Source of the DNA: Enhydrobacter sp.
GTDB lineage: Bacteria; Pseudomonadota; Alphaproteobacteria; Reyranellales; Reyranellaceae
Reading direction: 5' to 3'
Assembly: GCA_025808875.1 (NCBI GenBank)
Contig: CP075528.1
Coordinates: forward strand, 4,586,473-4,650,472
Length of the DNA stretch: 64,000 bases
Shown: piece after piece, positions 32,941-38,912 of the stretch
How positions within the stretch are numbered: the first letter of the stretch is position 1
How the letters are laid out: each line of letters opens with the position of its first letter
The notes under the pieces: generated by a model
Database searches by the model: none
The model's input: only the letters and a program-made list of their open reading frames with translations
Told to the model about the DNA's origin: nothing
Program-made: the position numbers and the translations under genes

Positions 32941-33376
32941 GGCTTCCTCCTTCAGCAGGTGACGATGCGCGGGAGGTAAGCGCGGAACGGGGTGGGCGGC
33001 GATTGTCTGGGAGGTAATGAGTGCTTGCGAACTTTCAGTGGCCTGGACCTTCACTCGTGCTCAGCATCTTCGTGTTTGCGAAGACGCGGCGGCCTCTGAT
33101 GGTGGACGTGCAACGGCATGCCCAGTCATTGTTGGCCTATCGACCCAGTATCTGGTTATTGTTGCAACAACCTTGAGCTGTTCCGTAGTAATAGATTGGG
33201 AAAGCCGGGCCGGCGCTTCAATGAACACAGTGACGGCCAGCTCGGGGCCGGGGTGCCAATGAAGTATCCGCCTTTGAGCCAGGTTAAGGCTGACTTCGAC
33301 GCTGTACGCAAGGAACTTCTAAAAATTGGTGTTCCGCCGAAGCTCCTAAACAGCATTGCGACAAAAGCACTGCGCA
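32941..33376. other. Lower-GC stretch without a convincing gene
   Basis: Base composition falls relative to the surroundings. A short plus-strand frame from ATG 33259 reads MKYPPLSQVKADFDAVRKEL and LKIGVPPKLLNSIATKALRTG. It loses coding character near 33384, where a minus-strand gene fragment begins. It looks like a mosaic of truncated genes. No promoter or RNA was recognised. Confidence 0.35.
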
Positions 33377-33601
33377 CGGGTAGCCGTAATCTTCCACTAG
33401 CCTCCGCGAGAAGACTTGAACCGCATCAATTTCTTCTGGGGTAGCCCGGACGTGTATTCCGCTGACGTAGTCGCGGATATGGCCAGGCTTGACTACTTCG
33501 TCTTGCAGACTTGCCGTTTTGATAGCAGCGGCCACAGAATCGGAGGTCATTCGCTCCGCCTTAGTCAATGGATTGGCGGTTACGTTGTTTTGGCTCTTCA
33601 T
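33377..33601 (-). pseudogene. Truncated N-terminus of a type I restriction (HsdR_N-like) protein
   Basis: From ATG 33601, about 75 codons read TSDSVAAAIKTASLQDEVVK, then HIRDYVSGIHVRATPEEIDA and VQVFSRRLVEDYGYP. This is the start of the HSDR_N-type domain found in type I restriction R subunits and related N-6 methylase proteins. The frame then continues about 30 codons (to 33284) without family resemblance, so the gene is broken at about 33377. It is a relic of a restriction-modification system in the island. Confidence 0.55.
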
Positions 33602-33655
33602 AGCTGACAGAAATTCGCACGGCCGAGCAGGTTCACCAAAGTTAAGTAACACTTA

Positions 33656-33680
33656 GGCGGCCCTTGCGGCCGCCTTTTCT
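33656..33680 (+). terminator. Rho-independent terminator
   Basis: A GGCGGCC / GGCCGCC 7-bp stem with a 5-nt loop (CTTGC) is directly followed by TTTTCT on the plus strand. It lies upstream of the small ORF at 33696 and terminates leftover plus-strand transcription of the island. Confidence 0.7.
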
Positions 33681-33695
33681 CTATCACCTACGCTT

Positions 33696-33863
33696 ATGCA
33701 TACGCACCACCCGGAGAAGTCTGCCCTCGTCGACCTAGTCATGAAGGACGCCACTGAAGCCGAGCGCCGCGAGGCGACCAGGCACTGGTTTGATTTCCTC
33801 GAGGGCTTGCTCAAGATCGTCGATGACGACGAGCGGAAGCAGGCACGCGAACTCGTGCATTAG
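33696..33863 (+). CDS. Small hypothetical protein (55 residues)
   Basis: The frame reads MHTHHPEKSALVDLVMKDAT, then EAERREATRHWFDFLEGLLK and IVDDDERKQARELVH. It is charged, helical and coding-like in third-position composition. No family is recognised. The stop lies within a 14-base tandem duplication (AACTCGTGCATTAG, AACTCGTGCATTTG at 33850-33877). That hints that the 3' end was altered and the protein was once longer or ended differently. Confidence 0.4.
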   Translation: MHTHHPEKSALVDLVMKDATEAERREATRHWFDFLEGLLKIVDDDERKQARELVH

Positions 33864-34024
33864 AACTCGTGCATTTGCGTCACGGAGATTGATCGGAAAT
33901 ATAAGGGGCGCGACGCTCCAAACGGCCTACGGGAGCTGCTTTCACAACCAGTGGTTGACAGTTTGCCACACCAATCTAGTCTATAGGCAGGTGGGCTCAA
34001 TCGAAGCACTCTTGGAGGCTAACC

Positions 34025-34651
34025 ATGATCCTAACTAACTGGTGGTACGCGGCCGTTACGATACTCGTCGTGATGGCGACGCCTGGACCGGCAATGCTGC
34101 TCGGTCTGGCGGTTGCTACTCAGCATGGCATTCTGCGCAGCCTCTATGTGGGAGCCGGAATACTCATTGCGTTCTCGTTCTTTGCACTCCTGTCGTTGAG
34201 TGGGATTGGTGCGCTGGTACTTGCTGAGCCTATGGTATTGACCATGCTTCAATGGTTCGGCGTCCTCTATCTTGCGTGGCTCGGGACCAAGGCACTCCTC
34301 CGCTTTAGAGCGATGACGTCCAACCAATCGCTTTCCGACGCTGTCAGTGCTGCCGAGAAAAGCAGCTCGTTCTTCCGCCACGGATTCCTAATGAGCATGA
34401 GCAACATGAATGCCGTGTTGTTCTTCACAGCCATATTCCCTCAGTTCATCGACGCAGGCGTCCCCATCGCTCCGCAGGTCACGCTGCTCTACATCACGTT
34501 CTGCTTCTGCTGGTTGGTTGCGTTCCTGCTGTATGCAACGCTCGGCGCCTTCATACGCGAGCATGTTCGATCATCGGCAACAAGGTGGCTGCATTTGGTG
34601 AGTGGGACGGTCTATTTCGCGGCGGCTGGCATGTTGGGGTTCAGGCGATGA
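34025..34651 (+). CDS. LysE/RhtB family transporter
   Basis: The 208-residue protein has six hydrophobic helices and the LysE signature ILVVMATPGPAMLLGLAVAT near the N-terminus. WFGVLYLAWLGTKALLRFRA and FLMSMSNMNAVLFFTAIFPQF follow. The family exports basic amino acids, homoserine or threonine. Codon third positions are noticeably less GC-rich than in the neighbours, which suggests recent acquisition with the island. A GGAGG-type sequence (TTGGAGGC) precedes the ATG. Confidence 0.87.
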   Translation: MILTNWWYAAVTILVVMATPGPAMLLGLAVATQHGILRSLYVGAGILIAFSFFALLSLSGIGALVLAEPMVLTMLQWFGVLYLAWLGTKALLRFRAMTSNQSLSDAVSAAEKSSSFFRHGFLMSMSNMNAVLFFTAIFPQFIDAGVPIAPQVTLLYITFCFCWLVAFLLYATLGAFIREHVRSSATRWLHLVSGTVYFAAAGMLGFRR

Positions 34652-34928
34652 CAGCTCATAGAGCTTGGAGGGTAACAGCCCACCAAGGCGTTTAAAGATC
34701 TTGCGGTTGCGTATGCGTGCGCGTTTCGTGATTGAGGACGCCTTTCAACCTCGGGGCTTTGAACCACCGGCTGTAGCTTGTCGGCGAGTCACCGCTTGCA
34801 GTAAATCTCGCGCCACGTGTTGGAGTCTTCGGAATGCTCGCACTGGAGATAGGGCGCATCGTCGGGGACGCGCGCCTCGAGGCCGAGCCCATGACGCCGG
34901 AAGGCGGCTCCCTACTTGCCTAGCATGG
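34652..34928. other. Gene-poor stretch with a short ccmI-like fragment
   Basis: No complete gene is seen. On the minus strand 34889-34846 codes LEARVPDDAPYL and is almost identical, over about 44 bases, to 37095-37140 inside ccmI (LEARAPDDAPYL). The frame continues QCEHSEDSNTWREIYCKR to a stop at 34789. That tail is unrelated to CcmI and is not recognised. It is probably a recombination remnant. Confidence 0.4.
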
Positions 34929-36098
34929 TCACACCCCCTCATTCAGCAGCTCGACATACGCCTCGTAACGATAGACCCGGCCGCGCGCCTGGCCGGTGAT
35001 CTCGTCGACGATGCCGAGACGCTGAAGTTCCTGGAAAGCGACGTTGACGGTCGGCATGGAGAGGCCGGTGAGCTCGGCGGCCTTCGGGCCAGTGAGGAAC
35101 GGGTTCCTCTGCAGCCGGTCGTAGAGGCGCAGCAGCGAGCCGCCGCGACCGGACCGGGCGATGCGCTCGCGATCGCGGGCGAAGAGATCGACGATGCGCG
35201 TGGCGGTCGTGAAGGCACCCTGGGCGGTCTCGGTCACGCCGTCGAGAAAGAACTCCAGCCAGGTCTCCCAGTTCCCGCGCTCGCGCACCTCCTGCAGCAG
35301 CCGATAGTAGGTCTCGCGATGGCGCTTGAAGTAGAGGCTGAGATAGAGGAGCGGCTGATGCAGGACCTCCTGCGTGCAGAGGAAGAGCGTGATCAGCAGA
35401 CGACCAAGCCGTCCGTTGCCATCGAGGAAGGGATGGATGCTCTCGAACTGGACGTGCAGGAGGCCGGCCTTGACGAGCGGCGGCAGCGTCGGCGTCGGCA
35501 CGTGGATGAACTTCTCGAAGGCGTCGAGGCAGGCGGGCAGCTCATCGACGGGCGGCGGGACATAGACGGCGTTGCCCGGCCGCGTGCCGCCGATCCAGTT
35601 CTGCGAGCGGCGGAACTCGCCAGGGCTCTGGCGATCGCCCCGGCTGCTGCTCAGCAGACGTTGGTGCATCTCGCGGATCAGGCGCAGCGACAGCGGAAAG
35701 CTCTTGAGCCGGTCGAGGCCATACATCATGGCATCGACGTAGTTGGAGACCTCGCGCACGTCGTCGACCGGCTTGCCGGACGCGGCGTCCGTCTCGAAGC
35801 GCAGCAGGTCCGACATCGTCGATCGAGTGCCTTCGATCTGGGACGAGAGCACCGCCTCCTTGCGGACGTACATGTAGAGGAAGAGCGCAGGGTCGGGCAG
35901 GAGGACGGTGATGCCGTCGAGGCGGCCGATCGCGCGGTCGGCTCCACTCAGCCGGCCGACGAGCGCGCCGAGGTCGATCGGCGGCTCGGGGGGCAACGGC
36001 GGCGGGACGAAGGCCCGGACGCGCTCCTCACCGGTGGTAACCTGCGTGTAGCGTCCCAGACGGCCTGAAGGGGGAGAGGTCATCGGGATGCGGAGCAT
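34929..36098 (-). CDS. Fic family protein (AMPylase-type) with N-terminal inhibitory helix and C-terminal winged helix
   Basis: The protein has 389 residues. The Fic core motif HPFLDGNGRLGR is intact with catalytic His222. The alpha-inhibitory motif S-x-x-x-E-G (Ser85 to Glu89-Gly90, within VLSSQIEG) lies N-terminal, making this a class II Fic protein. A C-terminal region (LTGPKAAELTGLSMPTVNVA, FQELQRLGIVDEITG) forms a winged helix-turn-helix, as in many Fic-wHTH proteins that regulate their own gene. Fic enzymes transfer AMP from ATP to target hydroxyls. Targets here are unknown. The upstream DNA is AT-rich with repeated TTAATTAA palindromes, a plausible autoregulatory operator. Confidence 0.9.
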   Translation of the reverse strand: MLRIPMTSPPSGRLGRYTQVTTGEERVRAFVPPPLPPEPPIDLGALVGRLSGADRAIGRLDGITVLLPDPALFLYMYVRKEAVLSSQIEGTRSTMSDLLRFETDAASGKPVDDVREVSNYVDAMMYGLDRLKSFPLSLRLIREMHQRLLSSSRGDRQSPGEFRRSQNWIGGTRPGNAVYVPPPVDELPACLDAFEKFIHVPTPTLPPLVKAGLLHVQFESIHPFLDGNGRLGRLLITLFLCTQEVLHQPLLYLSLYFKRHRETYYRLLQEVRERGNWETWLEFFLDGVTETAQGAFTTATRIVDLFARDRERIARSGRGGSLLRLYDRLQRNPFLTGPKAAELTGLSMPTVNVAFQELQRLGIVDEITGQARGRVYRYEAYVELLNEGV

Positions 36099-36272
36099 TA
36101 ATTAATAATAATGGATATTTCTTAATTAACTGGTTTGCCTGCTAAGGTAAACTTGATTTGGCTATCCAGTGGTTAAGTGGCTGGCGATAGAGTTAATTAA
36201 CCGGGGTGCTGTTGAGAGGCGCTTGACTACGCGCAAGTGTTAATTAAGAAATATGGATAATATCTAATTAAC
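36098..36272. promoter_or_regulatory. AT-rich array of TTAATTAA palindromes upstream of the Fic gene
   Basis: In about 175 bases there are an ATTAATTAAT palindrome (36098-36107, overlapping the Fic start), a 16-base element ATATTTCTTAATTAAC (36115-36130), GTTAATTAAC (36192-36201) and GTTAATTAAGAAATAT (36239-36254), which is the exact inverse of the 16-base element. A CTAATTAAC follows near 36264. An 8-base AT-only palindrome recurring this often is far above expectation in DNA this GC-rich. It is likely an operator array and promoter for the Fic-wHTH protein. Confidence 0.55.
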
Positions 36273-36311
36273 AGATCCGAGAAGGCGGGGCCAGATGCGC
36301 GCATCGGCGAC

Positions 36312-36380
36312 TATTCCGCTTCCTTGATCCTGGCTTCCAGCATGCCGCGGATCGGCGCGGCGGCATTCTCGCCCTTTCTG
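36312..36380 (-). pseudogene. Relic of a second ccmI C-terminus
   Basis: The minus-strand frame ends APIRGMLEARIKEAE and a TAG stop. The intact ccmI next door ends APIRGMLEEKIKETE. The protein match is clear but the DNA has diverged at silent sites, so this is an older paralogous end rather than a fresh duplication. It sits between the Fic promoter region and ccmI. Confidence 0.55.
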
Positions 36381-36390
36381 AACCGTGCGG

Positions 36391-36505
36391 GTGGGGCGCT
36401 TTTCGCGCAAGGCGCGAAAACGCCGACTCGGCGCTTCGCTTCGTTGCAGCGGCTGCCGCCCGCCGGCGACCCTTCGGCTTCGCTCAGGGCGGGCTGCCCG
36501 ACCCG
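36391..36505. repeat. GC-rich hairpin repeat element between the ccmI relic and ccmI
   Basis: The stretch contains a GGCGCTTTTCGCGC / GCGCGAAAACGCC dyad, then GCGCTTCGCTTCG, then GCTGCCGCCCGCCGGCGACC with a CTTCGGCTTCGCTCAGG end. The GCGCTTCGCT...CTGCCGCCCGCC module also appears at 43917-43950 after another dyad. This indicates a dispersed mosaic repeat. No gene is seen. Confidence 0.45.
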
Positions 36506-36511
36506 CGTCGC

Positions 36512-37777
36512 CTACTCGGTCTCCTTTATCTTTTCCTCCAGCATCCCGCGTATCGGGGCGTCGCTGGGCAACATCTCCAGCAGCGTCTTCCACCTGCGCG
36601 CGGCGGCCGGCTTGTCGCCCGCCGCGAGCGAGGCGGCGCCGAGATAGAAGAGCGCCAGCGCGTTGCGCGGCTCGGCGCGCTCCAGCCGCTCCAGCACGGC
36701 GACGGCGTCCGTCGAGGGCGCGGCGCCGGGCGGGATGCGGCGCACCAGCACCTCGGCCCAGTCCGACAGCAGGCGGGGATCGAGCGGCTGCAGGCCGTCC
36801 GCCTTCGCGTAGGCCTCGGCCGCCCGCTCGGCCTCGCCCAGCACGCGGCGCGCCTGGGCGAGCCGCAGCCAGCCGGCGCGGTCGGTCGGATTGTCGGCGA
36901 GCCGCGCGGCGAGGCCGTCGACCATGCCGCGGATCGCCTGCTGGCGCTGCTCCCCGGTCAGGCTCTGCATCGCCTCGACCTGGTCCTGCGTCGGGCCCCG
37001 CGGCGCCGATGCGGGAGGCCTGCGGTCGGGCCTGATCTGCAGCGGGTCGAGGCCGGCGGCGCGGGCGACGCGCTCGATCTCGGCGCGCAGCATGGCGAGA
37101 TAGGGCGCATCGTCGGGCGCGCGCGCCTCGAGATCGAGCCAGCGCTCGAGCGCGGCGCGGCTGTCGCCGCTCTGCGCCTCGTGGCGGCCGAGATAGTAGG
37201 CGGCCCGCGGATCGGCCGGCGCGAGCTGGAGCGCGCGGCGGAAGGCGGCAAGCGCGTGCGGCGTCACCGTGCCGTCGGCCTCGAGGGTCAGCGCCTCGCC
37301 GAGCGCCGACTGGGCCTCGGCGTCATCGGGCTTCTCGGCGACGCGCCGGCGCAGATGACCGAGATCGAGCACCGGCGCGCCGGGCTGGGCCACCACGGGC
37401 GCGCGGGGCGGATCGAAGCCGGGGGCGCCGAGCTGGAGATAGAGGCCGAGCGCGAGGAGCGGGATGGCGAGGGAAAGCGCCGGGGGGAGGAGGCGGTGAA
37501 GAGCAGAGGCGGAGCTGGAGCTCCGCGGTCCCAAAGAAGAAGAGTCGGCGGCGGCGAGGAGGCGGCGCTCGATCTCGAGGCGGGCGGCGGCGGCCTCGCT
37601 CTCGGGCAGCAGGCCCTGGGCGCGCTCGCGCTCGATCTCGGCGAGCTGGTCGCGGTGGATGGCGAGGCTTGCCCCGAGCGTCGTCGAAGGGTCCTGCTCC
37701 ACGCGACGGCGCAACAGCGGCACCAGCAGCGCGGCCACGGTCGCGGTGGTGAGCAGCGCGAGGAGGAATTCGAGCAT
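36512..37777 (-). CDS. ccmI: Cytochrome c-type biogenesis protein CcmI (CycH)
   Basis: The protein has 421 residues: an N-terminal membrane helix (LEFLLALLTTATVAALLVPL), a loop with AIHRDQLAEIERERAQGLLP (the CcmI hallmark), a second membrane helix near residues 95-115 and a periplasmic TPR domain to the end. CcmI chaperones apocytochrome c to the CcmF/H haem lyase. A short insertion with DPSTTLGAS just before the hallmark resembles translated repeat sequence. The start ATG shares one base with the ccmH stop. It is the last gene of the ccm operon. Confidence 0.9.
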   Translation of the reverse strand: MLEFLLALLTTATVAALLVPLLRRRVEQDPSTTLGASLAIHRDQLAEIERERAQGLLPESEAAAARLEIERRLLAAADSSSLGPRSSSSASALHRLLPPALSLAIPLLALGLYLQLGAPGFDPPRAPVVAQPGAPVLDLGHLRRRVAEKPDDAEAQSALGEALTLEADGTVTPHALAAFRRALQLAPADPRAAYYLGRHEAQSGDSRAALERWLDLEARAPDDAPYLAMLRAEIERVARAAGLDPLQIRPDRRPPASAPRGPTQDQVEAMQSLTGEQRQQAIRGMVDGLAARLADNPTDRAGWLRLAQARRVLGEAERAAEAYAKADGLQPLDPRLLSDWAEVLVRRIPPGAAPSTDAVAVLERLERAEPRNALALFYLGAASLAAGDKPAAARRWKTLLEMLPSDAPIRGMLEEKIKETE

Positions 37778-38382
37778 TACGCCCTCTTGTCGTCCAGAGG
37801 CGAAGCCGAAGGACCTGCCGGTTGAAGCGGGAGATCCTTCGCTTCGCTCAGGATGACAGAAAGCCGCTTCCGCTCCTCCTCCGTGAGCGGCGGCGGGGCG
37901 GCCGGCCGGCGGCGGCGCGCGGCGAGGACGAGCGCGGCGCCGGCGACCAGCAGCACCAGCGGGCCGCCCAGCCACAGCACCCAGGTGCCGGGGCGAAAGG
38001 GCGGCCGGAGCAGCACGTAGTCGCCGTAGCGCGCCACCATGAAATCGAAGACCTGGGCATCGCTGTCGCCGGCGACCAGCCGCTCGCGCACGGCGCGGCG
38101 CATGTCGGCCGCCACCTCGGCGTTGGAATCGTCGATCGCCTGGTTCTGGCAGACGACGCAGCGCAGGTTGCGGCCGATGTCGCGGGCGCGCGATTCGAGG
38201 GCGGGATCGGCGAGCCGTTCGTGCGGCTCGAGGGCGAGCGCGGGCAGCGCGAAGAGACTCAGGACCAGGACGCACAGTGCAAAGAAGCGAAAAGTGTCAT
38301 CCCGAGGCCGCAGGCCGAGGGACCTTCCCCGCGGCCTCGAAGGTCCCTCGCTTCGCTCGGGATGACACCGGGGGCGTGTCAC
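37777..38382 (-). CDS. ccmH: Cytochrome c-type biogenesis protein CcmH, with repeat-derived N- and C-terminal extensions
   Basis: The core is CcmH/CycL: signal helix FALCVLVLSLFALPALA, the redox motif NLRCVVCQNQAIDDSNAEVA (Cys-x-x-Cys), AQVFDFMVARYGDYVLLRPP and a C-terminal membrane helix. It reduces apocytochrome thiols in the periplasm. There is no ATG, GTG or TTG close to the signal helix. The only start is GTG 38382, overlapping the ccmG stop. It gives an N-terminal leader CHPERSEGPSRPRGRSLGLR encoded by a palindromic repeat. The C-terminus VILSEAKDLPLQPAGPSASP likewise comes from a second repeat. The total of 201 residues compares with about 150 normally. Confidence 0.85.
   Translation of the reverse strand: MTRPRCHPERSEGPSRPRGRSLGLRPRDDTFRFFALCVLVLSLFALPALALEPHERLADPALESRARDIGRNLRCVVCQNQAIDDSNAEVAADMRRAVRERLVAGDSDAQVFDFMVARYGDYVLLRPPFRPGTWVLWLGGPLVLLVAGAALVLAARRRRPAAPPPLTEEERKRLSVILSEAKDLPLQPAGPSASPLDDKRA
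37789..37857. repeat. Palindromic intergenic-type repeat inside the 3' end of ccmH
   Basis: The right arm AGATCCTTCGCTTCGCTCAG-GATGAC and an imperfect left arm GTCGTCCAGAGGCGAAGCCG-AAGGACCT form a long dyad. It is the common alphaproteobacterial repeat that translates as VILSEAKDL in one frame. It forms the last 23 or so codons of ccmH. Confidence 0.7.
38294..38368. repeat. Palindromic intergenic-type repeat at the 5' end of ccmH
   Basis: Nested inverted arms GTGTCATCCCGAG / CTCGGGATGACAC and CGAGGGACCTTC / GAAGGTCCCTCG surround a GC-rich centre. This is the same repeat family as 37789-37857. It lies between the GTG start and the signal sequence of ccmH. Confidence 0.75.
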
Positions 38383-38912
38383 GACCCGCCTCGCAGCAGC
38401 GGCAGGATGCGGTCCAAGTCCCGCTCGGTGATGGGCCCGCGGAAGTGGAGGCGGACGATGCCCTGGGCGTCGATCACGTAGGTCTCGGGCACGCCCGACA
38501 GGCCCCAGTCGAGACCGAGGCGGCCGTCGAGGTCGGTGCCGGCATATTTGAAGGGATCGCCGAGGCGGGCGAGCCAGGCGCGCGCGTCGTCGGGCTTGTT
38601 CTTCCAGGCAATGCCGACGATCGTCGCCCTGTCGCGCTCGGCGAGCCGCATGAACAGCGGATGCTCGGCGAGGCAGGGCGCGCACCAGCTGGCGAAGAAA
38701 TTGACGATCACCGGCCTGCCGGACTTCAGCAGCGACTCGTCGAGCGCCGGCTCGCCCTTCCTGAGGGCGGGCGCCGCCAGCTTCGGCGCCGGTCGTCCGA
38801 CCATCACCGAGCCGATCGAGGCCGGATCGCGCCCGGCCAGCAGCGACCAGCCGAAGAAGCCGGCCAGCACGGCCACCATCAGCAGCGGGAGGAGGAAGAG
38901 CGCGCGGTTCAT
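38379..38912 (-). CDS. ccmG: Thiol:disulfide interchange protein CcmG (DsbE)
   Basis: This 177-residue membrane-anchored thioredoxin-fold protein has an N-terminal anchor (LFLLPLLMVAVLAGFFGWSL), the active site NFFASWCAPCLAEHP (W-C-x-x-C) and the CcmG-specific GVPETYVIDAQGIV with the cis-Pro and Glu. It passes electrons to CcmH/apocytochrome c. It overlaps ccmF by four bases at its start and ccmH at its stop. Confidence 0.93.
   Translation of the reverse strand: MNRALFLLPLLMVAVLAGFFGWSLLAGRDPASIGSVMVGRPAPKLAAPALRKGEPALDESLLKSGRPVIVNFFASWCAPCLAEHPLFMRLAERDRATIVGIAWKNKPDDARAWLARLGDPFKYAGTDLDGRLGLDWGLSGVPETYVIDAQGIVRLHFRGPITERDLDRILPLLRGGS

Noticed and set aside
33017..33262. Possible plus-strand small gene in the island
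   Set aside because: No family resemblance, unusual residue composition and no ribosome-binding site. Treated as non-coding.
36399..36430. Possible rho-independent terminator for ccmI at the GCGCTTTTCGCGC dyad
   Set aside because: The run of T lies inside the stem, not after it. Better viewed as a repeat element.
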